NCBI GenBank assembly: GCA_028345055.1 | Contig: JAOMCO010000005.1 | Location: 1 to 64,000, forward strand | Direction of reading: 5' to 3' | From: Candidatus Thioglobus sp. | GTDB taxonomy: Bacteria; Pseudomonadota; Gammaproteobacteria; PS1; Pseudothioglobaceae | DNA length: 64,000 nt | Shown here: positions 40,698-51,691 of the stretch, in pieces | Layout: every line of letters begins with the position of its first letter | Position numbering within the stretch: position 1 is the stretch's first letter | Position numbers and translations under genes: made by a program | The notes under the pieces: model-generated | What the model saw: the letters and a program-made list of their open reading frames with translations, nothing else | The model's database searches: none | Told to the model about the DNA's origin: nothing

Positions 40698-40703
40698 TAT
40701 AAT
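40698..40703 (+). promoter_or_regulatory. Possible -10 element of the obgE transcript
   Basis: A perfect TATAAT lies 110 bases before the obgE ATG. No good -35 hexamer is visible at the right distance (GGGCTT at best), so this is a candidate only. The long leader that would result (about 100 bases, AT-rich, no ORF recognised) might carry regulation. In many proteobacteria rplU-rpmA precede obgE; they are not here. Confidence 0.4.
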
Positions 40704-40809
40704 AGTTCGCTGATATTATAGCTTTATCGCGCAACTTTCATCACATCTATTTATCTCAGATTGTTTCGTTGCTATGATCTTAGTTAGAATTTATTTTGAT
40801 TATTTATAA

Positions 40810-42579
<1,770 letters not shown>

Positions 42580-42586
<7 letters not shown>

Positions 42587-43053
42587 CATTCATAGGATTA
42601 GGTTCGAACCTTGAGAATCCGAAGATACAAATTGAGAATGCTCTCAAAACTTTGAATAAGGATGATGAAATAGACGTTAGAAGCATTTCAAGTATGTATG
42701 AATCTAAGCCACTTCTTGATATGCCAGGTCCAAACTACATTAACGCAGTCTGTAAAATTGATACCACTCTTAGGGCTTATGACTTATTGGATGTTTGTCA
42801 GTCTATAGAAGATAATCAAAAAAGAATTAGAGAGGTAAAATGGGGTTCAAGGACAATTGATTTGGATATACTTCTCTATGGACAACAGGTTATTTCTAGT
42901 GATCGATTATCTATCCCTCACCCTGAAATGATTAATAGGGCTTTTGTCATGGTTCCTTTGCATGAAATTGATAAAGAAATTAATGTACCCTTATTGGGGC
43001 CAGTAAAAAAATTAATAGGCAGAATTAACAGACTTGATGTAAAAAAAATATGA
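42580..43053 (+). CDS. folK: 6-hydroxymethyl-7,8-dihydropterin pyrophosphokinase (HPPK)
   Basis: FolK transfers pyrophosphate from ATP to the pterin in folate synthesis. The 157-residue protein has 'LAFIGLGSNLENP', 'MYESKPLLDMPGPNYINAV', the metal site 'WGSRTIDLDILLYG' and 'IPHPEMINRAFVMVPL'. The start is TTG at 42580: no ATG precedes the conserved region, and the frame there continues from just inside proB (7-base overlap). A GGGAC lies about eight bases upstream. Confidence 0.93.
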
Positions 43054-43832
43054 AGCATTCTGAGTTAAGTGTATTCAAAGAAAATCAGCATAAAATTAGC
43101 TGTCTTACCGCCTATGATGCTTCAATGGCTAAACTCCTTGATCAGGCAGGCGTTGATGCTATATTAATTGGTGATTCCCTCGGAATGGTTATTCAAGGGG
43201 CGGAGAACACACAATCAGTTTCAATGCACGATATGATCTATCATACTTCTATTGTTTCCAAAGTTTGCAGTGATGCCCTAATAATTGCAGATATGCCCTT
43301 TAAAAGTTATGACAACTCTGAGGATGCACTTAATAATGCAAAAGCATTAATAGATGTTGGAGCAAGGATGGTTAAGTTAGAAGGGGGAAGTGAACACTCA
43401 GAGGTGATTAAAACTTTAATTTCAAACAATATTAATATCTGTGGGCATTTAGGGCTTCAACCTCAGTTAGTAGTTAGCTCTGATGACTATAGAGTTCAAG
43501 GCAGAGATGAGAGCTCTGCGAGGGAAATCATTAGTAATGCTTCTTGTTTAGAGTCTCTTGGAGTGAGTGCCCTAGTTCTTGAGTGTATCCCAAGTAATTT
43601 AGCAAAAACAGTAAGTGAAAAATTAAAAATACCAACTATTGGAATAGGTGCTGGAAGGGATTGTGATGGACAAGTTCTCGTCAGTTATGATATGTTAGGA
43701 ATTACTTCTGGAAAGCAGCCGAGATTTGTTCGTAATTTTCTTAAAAATCAAAATACAATTTCCGATGCATTAGAATCGTTTGTTGCGGAGGTTAAAGAAG
43801 GAACTTTTCCTTTGCAAAGTGAGAGTTATTAA
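43050..43832 (+). CDS. panB: 3-methyl-2-oxobutanoate hydroxymethyltransferase PanB
   Basis: PanB forms ketopantoate from ketoisovalerate for pantothenate/CoA. The 260-residue product shows 'CLTAYDASMAKLLDQAGVD', 'ILIGDSLGMVIQGAENTQSV', 'MVKLEGG' and 'TIGIGAGRDCDGQVLV'. Its ATG overlaps the folK stop (ATGA), and its stop overlaps the panC start by one base (TAATG). panD is absent from the window. Confidence 0.97.
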   Translation: MKHSELSVFKENQHKISCLTAYDASMAKLLDQAGVDAILIGDSLGMVIQGAENTQSVSMHDMIYHTSIVSKVCSDALIIADMPFKSYDNSEDALNNAKALIDVGARMVKLEGGSEHSEVIKTLISNNINICGHLGLQPQLVVSSDDYRVQGRDESSAREIISNASCLESLGVSALVLECIPSNLAKTVSEKLKIPTIGIGAGRDCDGQVLVSYDMLGITSGKQPRFVRNFLKNQNTISDALESFVAEVKEGTFPLQSESY

Positions 43833-44677
43833 TGCAAATTTTTAAAAAGCAGAAAGATCTGAATCTCTTTTTAGAAAGTGAACGAGAAAAAAGTAACTTC
43901 ATTGCCCTTGTTCCGACTATGGGAGGGCTTCATGATGGGCATCTTTCATTAGTTGCCAAGGCAAAAAATCTAGCTGAAATTGTTGTTGTAAGTATTTTTG
44001 TTAATCCCACTCAGTTTGCTCGAGGTGAGGATTTTGATGACTATCCAAATACCTTTGAAAATGATAAATTCCTTTTGGAATCTAAAAAGATAGACGTTTT
44101 ATTTATTCCTTCAAAAGAAGAAATCTACCCTCATGGAACTGAATCTGACTATAAGGTTGGAGCCATCGGTCAAATACTATGTGGCGCTTTTCGGCCTTCT
44201 CATTTTGATGGGGTTGCACAAGTTGTCAAAAGGTTTTTCGAAATTGTTAAACCGAACTATGCAGTCTTTGGCGAAAAAGATTTTCAGCAGCTCCTAATAA
44301 TTAAATCATTAGTTAAGAATCTTCATTTAGATATAAAAATTGATTCAATGCCAACACAAAGAGAGCACGATGGCTTGGCAATGAGTACAAGAAATCAGTA
44401 TTTAAGTGATATTGATCGAGAGAGGGCGCCGCATTTTTATTCTGTACTGATTGCTACAAGAGATTTAATTCTAGGTGGAAAGGCTATATCTGAGGCAAGA
44501 GAGATGGCGACTAATTCATTGAGTAAAAGCTTTGAAGTTGAGTATTTTGATGTATTAAATGCAAATAACCTTACACAAATCGAGACTAAAACCTCAGAAA
44601 TTATTATAATATCTGCAATAAGGTTTGGTGGAACTCGCCTTATTGATAATCTTGTATTTAGGAGGAAGAATGTTTAG
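43832..44677 (+). CDS. panC: Pantothenate synthetase PanC
   Basis: PanC ligates pantoate and beta-alanine with ATP. The 281-residue protein has the nucleotidyltransferase motif 'VPTMGGLHDGHLSLV' (HxGH), 'VVSIFVNPTQFARGEDFDDYP', 'FGEKDFQQLLIIK' and the KMSKS-like 'MSTRNQYLS'. It starts on the last base of the panB stop and its final eight bases overlap nfuA. The folK-panB-panC order is widespread in gammaproteobacteria. Confidence 0.97.
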   Translation: MQIFKKQKDLNLFLESEREKSNFIALVPTMGGLHDGHLSLVAKAKNLAEIVVVSIFVNPTQFARGEDFDDYPNTFENDKFLLESKKIDVLFIPSKEEIYPHGTESDYKVGAIGQILCGAFRPSHFDGVAQVVKRFFEIVKPNYAVFGEKDFQQLLIIKSLVKNLHLDIKIDSMPTQREHDGLAMSTRNQYLSDIDRERAPHFYSVLIATRDLILGGKAISEAREMATNSLSKSFEVEYFDVLNANNLTQIETKTSEIIIISAIRFGGTRLIDNLVFRRKNV

Positions 44678-45248
44678 TATCACTGAAGAAGCAGAAATTT
44701 ATGTTGCAGATCTTTTTGAGCAGCAAGATGAAAAAGACCTTGGTTTAAAGGTAGATGTTGAAAAGCCTGGGACACCAGTTGCAACTGTGACATTTAACTT
44801 TTGTATCAAAAGTGACCTTCCTGATAGCTTCCAAGAATTTCCATTTGTGGGTTTTAGTGCCTTTATTGACGAATCTAATAATCAATATCTAAGCGAATCT
44901 CATGTTGCTTTAAAGGTTGATGGAACTAACAAAAAATTAACGATTACTGCTCCTAATGCAAAAGGAGAAGCTCCAAAAGATGATGCGCCATTAGAAGAAA
45001 AAGTTCTTTTTACTATTGTTACTGAAGTTAATCCAAGTCTTCAATCTCATGGCGGATTTGTTGATCTTGTTGAAATTACGAAGAAGAAGGAGGTTGTTCT
45101 CAATTTTGGTGGAGGTTGTCAGGGCTGCAGTTCAGTTAATATGACACTTAAAGATGGAGTAGAAAAGCAGTTGAAGTCTCTGTATCCTGAAATTTCTGCT
45201 GTTCTTGATGCTACTGATCACTCTTACAAGGAAAACGCCTACATGTAG
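44670..45248 (+). CDS. nfuA: Fe/S biogenesis protein NfuA
   Basis: NfuA is a carrier that delivers [4Fe-4S] clusters to enzymes such as aconitase and lipoyl synthase. The 192-residue product has an N-terminal degenerate A-type domain ('MFSITEEAEIYVADLFEQQ') and a C-terminal NifU domain with the CxxC ligand motif 'FGGGCQGCSSVNMTLKDG' (about residue 150). GGAGGA at 44661-44666 places the start at ATG 44670, overlapping panC by eight bases. This window encodes many cluster clients (leuC, ispG, nadA, thiC, rlmN). Confidence 0.95.
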   Translation: MFSITEEAEIYVADLFEQQDEKDLGLKVDVEKPGTPVATVTFNFCIKSDLPDSFQEFPFVGFSAFIDESNNQYLSESHVALKVDGTNKKLTITAPNAKGEAPKDDAPLEEKVLFTIVTEVNPSLQSHGGFVDLVEITKKKEVVLNFGGGCQGCSSVNMTLKDGVEKQLKSLYPEISAVLDATDHSYKENAYM

Positions 45249-45287
45249 TTTCCTAGCAATCTGATGCTGGATAATTAAAGGAGATGA

Positions 45288-46226
45288 ATGGAAAATATAA
45301 CTGTTTATTCTCATTCTGCATGCCTTTCAAAAGAAAACGGTGAGGGTCATCCTGAAAGAAAAGAGCGTCTAGAATCTATACTTGAAGCAATACAAAGAAT
45401 TGATGAGATTCCTATCGATTTAAAAGAGTCTCCAATAGCTCAATACTCAGATATTAATTTGGTTCATCCACAGGCATATCTAGATGAGATTTTTTCAATG
45501 ATTCCTAGTGAGGGCCTTGTTGGCGTTGAGAAGGAGCCTTATGCTGATACTCTTCTATGTCCAAACTCAAAGGAGGCTATCCTAAGAGCTTGTGGCTCTG
45601 GAATAAGTGCTTCAAAAGACTTGATGAATGGCAACTCTAAGAGAATTTTTTGCGCTGTAAGGCCGCCTGGGCATCACGCTGAAACCTCTAGAGTTAATGG
45701 ATTTTGTTTTATCAATAATGCCGCAGTTGCAACTCGTTTTATGCAGTCTCACTTCAATATAAAAAAAATAGCTATTATTGATTTTGATGTTCATCATGGT
45801 AATGGGACGCAAGAGATTTTTTATGACGATGAGACGGTGCTCTATGGCTCAATTCATCAGCATCCATTATTTCCTGGTACGGGTTTAGAATCTGAGACTG
45901 GTGTTGGAAATATATTTAATGCACCAATTGACTCAGGAACAACTAGTGAGGCATTTTTAAAGACTTTTAAAGAAAAAATTCTTTTCAACGTCAATCTATT
46001 TGAGCCTGAGGTAATTATTATCTCCGCTGGCTTTGATGCTCACCAAAGGGACCCTTTAGCAGCAATTAATTTAAATTCTGAGGATTACTTTAGTATGACT
46101 CAAGATATTGTTGAAATAGCTAATCGCCATAGTAAAGGCAGAGTGATTTCTTTTTTAGAGGGTGGTTATGACTTGGTAGCGCTCTCAGAGTCAATTAACG
46201 CCCACTTTAAAGGGCTTAGTCTCTAA
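45288..46226 (+). CDS. Histone-deacetylase-family (AcuC/acetylpolyamine amidohydrolase-like) hydrolase
   Basis: A 312-residue zinc hydrolase of the class I/II HDAC superfamily. The catalytic features are seen: 'RPPGHHAETSRVNGFCFINN' (paired His), 'IAIIDFDVHHGNGTQEIF' (Asp/His metal ligands) and 'IISAGFDAHQRDPLA' (Asp ligand), with 'FLEGGYDL' near the end. Bacterial members deacetylate acetyl-lysine (AcuC, acting on Acs), polyamines or small amides; the substrate is not deducible. AAGGAG at 45278-45283 precedes the ATG. It lies between nfuA and thiL in the obgE run. Confidence 0.9.
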   Translation: MENITVYSHSACLSKENGEGHPERKERLESILEAIQRIDEIPIDLKESPIAQYSDINLVHPQAYLDEIFSMIPSEGLVGVEKEPYADTLLCPNSKEAILRACGSGISASKDLMNGNSKRIFCAVRPPGHHAETSRVNGFCFINNAAVATRFMQSHFNIKKIAIIDFDVHHGNGTQEIFYDDETVLYGSIHQHPLFPGTGLESETGVGNIFNAPIDSGTTSEAFLKTFKEKILFNVNLFEPEVIIISAGFDAHQRDPLAAINLNSEDYFSMTQDIVEIANRHSKGRVISFLEGGYDLVALSESINAHFKGLSL

Positions 46227-46230
46227 TCTT

Positions 46231-47160
46231 ATGAATGAGTTTGATTTAATTCAAAGCTACTTTAATTGGCAAATAACGGACCAAGCTATTGATCTAGGAG
46301 TGGGCGATGATGCTGCTCTTTTTAATCTTGAGCCTGGTCATCAACTTGTAACCTCAACGGACACCCTTGTTGAAGGCGTTCATTTCTTTAAAGATTCTTC
46401 ACCTGCTGATATTGCCTACAAAGCCTTGGCAGTTAATTTAAGTGACATAGCTGCAATGGGTGCAGTTGCTAAATGTTATACGCTTTCCCTGACACTCCCC
46501 AAGATTAATCAAAACTGGCTAAAGGAGTTTTCATCTTCTCTTAAAGGGTCATCTAGACTTTTTAATGTCAACTTGGTTGGTGGTGATACGACAAGAGGGC
46601 CTCTCAATATTACAATATCAATGATGGGTTCTATAGAAATTGATAGCCCTATTCTAAGGTCAGGTGCAAGAGTTGAAGATGATATTTATGTAACTGGTGA
46701 TCTTGGAACTGCAGCCTTATGCCTTAAAAAAATTGAGGAGGGGGTTAAGCCCTCTCAAAATGAGCTAAATAAGCTTAATAGGCCTATCCCTAGATTAGAG
46801 TTAGGCTCTGCATTAAAAAAATTAGCTAACTCCTGTATTGATGTTTCAGATGGACTTGAGCAGGACTTATCTCACATACTTAAATCTTCAGATATGGGCG
46901 CTGTAATTGAAATTCAAAAGCTACCTATAGATGATTCAGTTGGTAAATATATCAATAAAACTCATGATTGGTCATTACCGTTAAGTGGTGGAGATGATTA
47001 TGAACTCTGCTTTACAGCGGATATTTCGAGCAGAGATAAAATCATGAAATTATCACAAGAGCTTAAGATTAAGGTTACAAAGATTGGGGTGATTAATAGT
47101 TCAAAGAAGCTAGTTATAGATGGCTATGATGGACAAACCTCTTCATACCAGCATTTCTAA
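46231..47160 (+). CDS. thiL: Thiamine-monophosphate kinase ThiL
   Basis: ThiL phosphorylates thiamine monophosphate to the active cofactor TPP. The 309-residue product has 'DLGVGDDAALFNLEPGHQL' and 'STDTLVEGVHFF' near the N-terminus, 'LVGGDTTRGPLNITISMMG', and 'CIDVSDGLEQDLSHIL' of the PurM-like fold. It begins 4 bases after the deacetylase stop and is the last gene of the run. nusB and pgpA, its usual neighbours, are not here. The gap to convergent dksA is 18 bases with no strong terminator. Confidence 0.95.
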   Translation: MNEFDLIQSYFNWQITDQAIDLGVGDDAALFNLEPGHQLVTSTDTLVEGVHFFKDSSPADIAYKALAVNLSDIAAMGAVAKCYTLSLTLPKINQNWLKEFSSSLKGSSRLFNVNLVGGDTTRGPLNITISMMGSIEIDSPILRSGARVEDDIYVTGDLGTAALCLKKIEEGVKPSQNELNKLNRPIPRLELGSALKKLANSCIDVSDGLEQDLSHILKSSDMGAVIEIQKLPIDDSVGKYINKTHDWSLPLSGGDDYELCFTADISSRDKIMKLSQELKIKVTKIGVINSSKKLVIDGYDGQTSSYQHF

Positions 47161-47178
47161 GTAAATTTAAAAAAGGCT

Positions 47179-47589
47179 TTAGATTTCTTTTCTTTCTTCT
47201 ACAGTTTTGCAATCAATGCATTGATCGGCAGTTGGGCGAGCTTCGAGTCGGTTTAGAGCTATCTCAATGCCACAGGTTTTACAGTAGCCGTAATCTCCCA
47301 TGTCAATACTGTGAAGCGTCTTATCTATTTTGTTAATAAGCTTTCTCTCACGATCTCTTGTTCTTAGCTCAAGAGCGAACTCCTCTTCAATTGTTGCTCT
47401 ATCGTTAATATCGGCCACTGGAGTTGAGTCCTCCTGGATATGATTAATGGTTGATTCAGCCTCAGAAACTAACTGCTCTCTCCAAACATTTAGCTTGTAG
47501 ATAAAGTGCTTAATTTGGCCAGTTGACATAAACTCCTCGCCTTTTTTTGCGATATATGCAGGAATTTCATCAAAGTTCGGATCTACCAT
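47179..47589 (-). CDS. dksA: RNA polymerase-binding regulator DksA
   Basis: DksA binds the secondary channel of RNA polymerase and with ppGpp mediates the stringent response. The 136-residue protein has the coiled-coil tip motif 'DINDRATIEEEFALELRTRD' (DxxDxA acidic tip) and the C-terminal four-cysteine zinc finger 'CKTCGIEIALNRLEA' ... 'CIDC'. Size is slightly shorter than the E. coli protein (151). It stands alone; its promoter lies in the 142-base gap shared with ilvA. relA/spoT are outside the window. Confidence 0.95.
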   Translation of the reverse strand: MVDPNFDEIPAYIAKKGEEFMSTGQIKHFIYKLNVWREQLVSEAESTINHIQEDSTPVADINDRATIEEEFALELRTRDRERKLINKIDKTLHSIDMGDYGYCKTCGIEIALNRLEARPTADQCIDCKTVEERKEI

Positions 47590-47731
47590 TATGGTTAGTT
47601 TATTAAAAAAATGTAGTTTTTACCAAAAATTGCCTAAAATAGCAATCATTTTTGACATATTATCAAATTAAACTTATCACTAATGCCAAACAATCATACA
47701 ATGATACTTGAGGTTTTTTTAAGGGAGCTTT

Positions 47732-49225
47732 ATGAGTGAACTAATTAATTTAGCTGACAATAGCAATGTCTATGATGTTGCAAAAGTTTCAGCACTGTCG
47801 ATTGCTCCTCAACTCTCTAAAAGGTTTGATAATCAAATCTATTTGAAGCGGGAAGATGATCAGGTCATACACTCCTTCAAGCTACGAGGTGCCTATCAAA
47901 AAATGAGCTCAATGAGTGATGAACAAAAAAGTAAAGGTGTTATTGCCTCTTCTGCTGGTAATCATGCTCAAGGTGTTGCTCTTGGAGCTAGTAAATTAAA
48001 TATTAAGGCAATCATTGTGATGCCGACAAGCACCCCAAAAATTAAAGTTCAAGCAGTTGAGCAGCTAGGAGCTGAGGTGATTCTTCATGGAGATGTTTAT
48101 GATGATGCGTTTCAGCATGCAAAAAAATTAGTATCAGAGCATGATTTGTGTTTTATTAGCCCTTATGATGATTTTGAGGTTATAGCAGGCCAAGCAACCG
48201 TTGCCAAAGAGATATTATCTCAACTCGAGGAAATTGATTATGTATTTTCTCCAGTTGGGGGTGGGGGTTTGATTTCTGGAATGGCGAGTTATATCAAACA
48301 TTATGCCCCTCATATTAAGGTTATTGGAGTTGAGCCAGTGGACTCACCAACTCTATATAAAGCCTTAGAGGCGAACGAGAGAGTGGTTTTGGATGATGTA
48401 GGAAGGTTTGCTGATGGTGTTGCAGTAAAGCAGATTGGAGCACTTCCATTTGAAATTGCTAAAGAGTCAGTTGATGACGTGGTTCTGGTAAGTAATGATG
48501 AAATGTGTGCTGCCATTAAAGATATCTATGAAGATGTTCGCTCGGTCTCTGAGCCTGCCGGCGCTTTATCAACTGCAGGTGTTAAAAAATATATCTTAGA
48601 GCATGAACTTCAGGGAAAAAATATTGTTTCTGTAGTATCAGGCGCAAACGTCAACTTTGACAGACTAAGGTACATCGCTGAAAGGGCTGATTTAGGCGAG
48701 CTTAATGAGGCCATTGTTGCAGTGACAATACCTGAGGAGCCTGGAAGCTTCCTAAGGTTTTGTGAGCTTTTAGATAACTCTTCAATTACAGAGTTTAACT
48801 ATCGGTATGCGGCAGAAAAAGATGCGCATATTTTTGTAGGCATAAAGCTATCAAAGGGCGTCAGCGAAAAACAAGCACTAATCAGCAGACTCAGTAAATC
48901 CTTTGAGGTGATTGATATGAGTGATAATTCGATGGCAAAAACTCACATTAGATACATGGTTGGTGGTCATGCCAATGCGAAAAATGAAGTGATTTACAGG
49001 TTTGAATTTCCAGAGAGACCAGGTGCACTTTTGAATTTCCTAAAAAAAGTGAAGACTAAATGGAATATTTCTCTGTTCCATTATCGAAATCATGGCGCTG
49101 ATTTTGGACGCGTTTTGATTGGACTTCAGGTAGATGATGTTGCAGATTTAGAGTCTAGATTTGATGAAATTGGTTACTACTACCAAAACGAAACTGATAA
49201 CAAGGCCTATCAGTATTTCCTTTAA
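47732..49225 (+). CDS. ilvA: Threonine ammonia-lyase, biosynthetic
   Basis: IlvA deaminates threonine to 2-oxobutanoate, the first step to isoleucine; PLP dependent. The 497-residue enzyme has the PLP lysine in 'QVIHSFKLRGAYQKM', 'IASSAGNHAQGVALGA', the glycine-rich 'VFSPVGGGGLISGMA', and two C-terminal ACT-like regulatory domains (about 325-400 and 420-497), so it should be feedback regulated by isoleucine. AGGGAG six bases or so before the ATG. rimI overlaps its 3' end. leuCD elsewhere supports a full branched-chain pathway. Confidence 0.97.
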   Translation: MSELINLADNSNVYDVAKVSALSIAPQLSKRFDNQIYLKREDDQVIHSFKLRGAYQKMSSMSDEQKSKGVIASSAGNHAQGVALGASKLNIKAIIVMPTSTPKIKVQAVEQLGAEVILHGDVYDDAFQHAKKLVSEHDLCFISPYDDFEVIAGQATVAKEILSQLEEIDYVFSPVGGGGLISGMASYIKHYAPHIKVIGVEPVDSPTLYKALEANERVVLDDVGRFADGVAVKQIGALPFEIAKESVDDVVLVSNDEMCAAIKDIYEDVRSVSEPAGALSTAGVKKYILEHELQGKNIVSVVSGANVNFDRLRYIAERADLGELNEAIVAVTIPEEPGSFLRFCELLDNSSITEFNYRYAAEKDAHIFVGIKLSKGVSEKQALISRLSKSFEVIDMSDNSMAKTHIRYMVGGHANAKNEVIYRFEFPERPGALLNFLKKVKTKWNISLFHYRNHGADFGRVLIGLQVDDVADLESRFDEIGYYYQNETDNKAYQYFL

Positions 49226-49673
49226 AAAATTTAGTCACAATGAGATTGAAACGATTGCTTCAATAGAGAGCGAGAGTTCAGAATTTCCCTGGAGCATAAA
49301 TCAACTTTTTGAAAGCATTTTAAATCTTAATAATCTTTGCTATGCAGTTTCAGTTAAATCTCAGATTGTAGGGTACGTCATTGCAATGCCAGCAGCTGAT
49401 AGTGCAGATATTTTAAATATCACTATCCACAAAGATTTTAAAAGAAAAGGCTATGGATCCTCTTTGATAGATTACTTAACTAAAGAGCTGATTAGTAAAG
49501 GTATTAAGACTATTTTTTTGGAAGTAAGAAGAGGAAATTTTGCCGCTATTTCGTTGTATTCAAGCCTTGGTTTTGCAGAGATTTCAGTTAGAAAAAATTA
49601 CTATACGAAAAACTCAAATCAACTTTCGAGAAGAGAAGACGGTATAATAATGTGTCTAGAATTATCAACTTAA
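49164..49673 (+). CDS. rimI: RimI-type ribosomal-protein-S18 alanine N-acetyltransferase (GNAT)
   Basis: A GNAT-fold protein of about 169 residues, most like RimI, which acetylates the N-terminus of ribosomal protein S18. Typical elements: 'ESSEFPWSINQLFESI', the acetyl-CoA loop 'HKDFKRKGYGSSLIDYL' (R/Q-x-x-G-x-G/A) and 'LEVRRGNFAAISLYSSLGF'. The exact start is unsure: ATG 49164 lies 62 bases inside ilvA and gives a ~20-residue extension before the recognised domain; a TTG at 49170 is an alternative. rimI is usually with tsaB; here it is between ilvA and icd. Confidence 0.82.
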   Translation: MKLVTTTKTKLITRPISISFKKFSHNEIETIASIESESSEFPWSINQLFESILNLNNLCYAVSVKSQIVGYVIAMPAADSADILNITIHKDFKRKGYGSSLIDYLTKELISKGIKTIFLEVRRGNFAAISLYSSLGFAEISVRKNYYTKNSNQLSRREDGIIMCLELST

Positions 49674-49684
49674 TTTAAAAAATA

Positions 49685-50935
49685 ATGACCTATAAAAAAA
49701 TTACCATCCCAACTACTGGAAAGCCAATTACTCTTGAAAATAAAGCACTAAAAGTTCCAAATAATCCAATCATAACTTATATTGAGGGTGACGGCATTGG
49801 TATCGATATCACTCCTGTAATGCTTAATGTGGTCAATACCGCAGTTAAAAAGGCCTATGGTGGTGAAAGAGAGATACACTGGATGGAAATTTATGCTGGT
49901 GAGAAAGCCGACAGCATTTATGGTGAATATTTGCCTGAAGAGACGGTTGAGGCAATTAAAGAGTTTTCAGTAGCTATTAAAGGCCCATTGACTACACCAG
50001 TTGGCGGTGGAATGAGGTCACTAAACGTTGCTATTAGGCAAATCCTTGATCTCTATATCTGTCAAAGACCTGTTCAATATTTTGATGGAACTCCCTCTCC
50101 TGTCAGGCACCCTGAAAAAGTTGATATGGTCATCTTTAGAGAAAACTCTGAAGACATCTATGCTGGAATAGAATTCCCTGTCGGCTCGAAGGAAGTGAAT
50201 AAGGTCATTGATTTTCTGCAAGATGAAATGGGAGCCACTAAGATTCGCTTTCCTGAGACATCAGGTATTGGAATTAAGCCAGTCTCTACTGAGGGCACTT
50301 CAAGACTTGTAAGAGCTGCAATTCAATACGCGATTGATAATGATAAACCCTCAGTCACGCTTGTTCATAAAGGGAATATTATGAAGTTTACTGAGGGCCT
50401 TTTTCGAGACACAGGGTATCAGCTAGCTAAAGACGAATTTGGAGCTAAAGAGATAGACGATGGGCCATGGTGCAGCTTTACCAATCCTAATACTGGAAAA
50501 GAAATTATCATCAACGACACAATCGCTGACGCCTTTTTACAACAAATTCTACTGCGTCCATCCGAGTACTCAGTGATTGCTACTTTAAACCTTAATGGTG
50601 ATTATATTTCAGATGCTTTAGCAGCCCAAGTTGGTGGAATCGGAATCGCTCCTGGTGCTAACCTATCTGACAGTGTTGGAGTTTTTGAGGCTACACATGG
50701 AACCGCTCCTGGTTATGCTGGAAAAGACAAAGTTAATCCATCCTCTTTGGTTCTCTCTGCTGAAATGATGCTGAGACATATGGGCTGGACAGAAGCTGCA
50801 GATCTCATAGTAAATGCGATGTCAAAAACCATCAAAAATAAGACGGTTACTTATGACTTAGAGAGACTAATTGATGACGCAACTTTACTCTCTTGCAGTG
50901 AGTTTGGAAAGGCCCTAGAGGATTCAATAAATTGA
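49685..50935 (+). CDS. icd: Isocitrate dehydrogenase (NADP+)
   Basis: Icd oxidises isocitrate to 2-oxoglutarate in the TCA cycle. The 416-residue enzyme is the E. coli type: '[19 protein letters not shown]' has the substrate Ser that AceK phosphorylates in enterics, '[24 protein letters not shown]' binds isocitrate, and '[21 protein letters not shown]' is the cofactor/metal end. It starts 11 bases after rimI. With acs and the thiolase it marks an acetyl-CoA/TCA-based carbon metabolism. Confidence 0.97.
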   Translation: MTYKKITIPTTGKPITLENKALKVPNNPIITYIEGDGIGIDITPVMLNVVNTAVKKAYGGEREIHWMEIYAGEKADSIYGEYLPEETVEAIKEFSVAIKGPLTTPVGGGMRSLNVAIRQILDLYICQRPVQYFDGTPSPVRHPEKVDMVIFRENSEDIYAGIEFPVGSKEVNKVIDFLQDEMGATKIRFPETSGIGIKPVSTEGTSRLVRAAIQYAIDNDKPSVTLVHKGNIMKFTEGLFRDTGYQLAKDEFGAKEIDDGPWCSFTNPNTGKEIIINDTIADAFLQQILLRPSEYSVIATLNLNGDYISDALAAQVGGIGIAPGANLSDSVGVFEATHGTAPGYAGKDKVNPSSLVLSAEMMLRHMGWTEAADLIVNAMSKTIKNKTVTYDLERLIDDATLLSCSEFGKALEDSIN

Positions 50936-50981
50936 GTCAAAAGTTTATTAATATTTAAGGACTATAAAAACAAAGATTTGA

Positions 50982-51010
50982 TTGACTCAAAATTCATAGC
51001 TCGTTATAAT
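50982..51010 (+). promoter_or_regulatory. Consensus promoter of tRNA-Asn
   Basis: TTGACT (50982-50987), 17-base spacer, TATAAT (51005-51010), placed ten bases before the tRNA 5' end. Perfect -10 and near-perfect -35 with optimal spacing: a strong stable-RNA promoter. Confidence 0.93.
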
Positions 51011-51020
51011 CTCTCGCTAT

Positions 51021-51096
51021 TCCCTGATAGCTCAGTTGGTAGAGCAACGGACTGTTAATCCGTTTGTCCCTGGTTCGAGCCCAGGTCAGGGAGCCA
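51021..51096 (+). tRNA. tRNA-Asn(GTT)
   Basis: Cloverleaf with acceptor TCCCTGA/TCAGGGA, D-arm AGCTCAGTTGGTAGAGC, anticodon arm ACGGA-CTGTTAA-TCCGT giving anticodon GTT, T-arm CCTGGTTCGAGCCCAGG, G discriminator and encoded CCA. It is monocistronic, with its own promoter and terminator. Confidence 0.98.
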
Positions 51097-51107
51097 ATTT
51101 TTATACT

Positions 51108-51132
51108 AAAGGCATCTTCGGATGTCTTTTTT
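51108..51132 (+). terminator. Intrinsic terminator after tRNA-Asn (UUCG tetraloop)
   Basis: Stem AAGGCATC (51109-51116) closed by a stable TTCG loop with GATGTCTT (51121-51128), followed by further T residues. Good rho-independent terminator for the tRNA. Confidence 0.88.
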
Positions 51133-51154
51133 GTAAGTGCAGTAACCTTTTAAT

Positions 51155-51679
51155 ATGATTACCTATCAAAAACTTGCCAAAATAGCCTCTAAATTCATAT
51201 CTAAATCGAAAGTTATGAAGTATGGATTTAATCTATCCCCAATGTATCGCAGAACCTCTGCAAAAGTTACCTATATTTCAGAAGATTTCTCAAAGATACA
51301 AATTAAACTTCCATACAGCTATAAGAATGCAAACTATGTTAATACAATATTTGGTGGCAGTATGTTCTCAGCAGTTGATCCATTTCCGATGACTCAGCTA
51401 ATGAATTTAATTGGAGATGATTATGTCATTTGGGATAAGGCTGCTGAAATATTTTTTAGAAGGCCTGCAAAGGAAGATTTATATGCCGAATTTACCTACT
51501 CCATTGAAGAGCTAGATGAGATAAAGCAAAAAGCAAAGGAAAACAACGAATTTGAAATCATTAAAACGACTCAACTCACAAATAAAGATAAAAGTATTGT
51601 CTTTTGTGAAGTTCGAAAAAAAGTTTATATTGCCAATAAATCCTTCTTTAAGGCTAAGCGCTCTAAGAGAGTGTCTTAA
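51155..51679 (+). CDS. DUF4442 family (hotdog thioesterase-like) protein
   Basis: A 174-residue protein of the DUF4442 family, related to hotdog-fold acyl-CoA thioesterases. Signature: 'NYVNTIFGGSMFSAVDPFPM' (about residues 63-82) and 'DDYVIWDKAAEIFFRRPAKED'. The Asp of 'VDPF' may correspond to the thioesterase acid. No catalytic activity is established. It is monocistronic, after tRNA-Asn's terminator and convergent with the hydrolase gene of the glycerol-phosphate cluster. Confidence 0.82.
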   Translation: MITYQKLAKIASKFISKSKVMKYGFNLSPMYRRTSAKVTYISEDFSKIQIKLPYSYKNANYVNTIFGGSMFSAVDPFPMTQLMNLIGDDYVIWDKAAEIFFRRPAKEDLYAEFTYSIEELDEIKQKAKENNEFEIIKTTQLTNKDKSIVFCEVRKKVYIANKSFFKAKRSKRVS

Positions 51680-51691
51680 AGAAATATTCTA

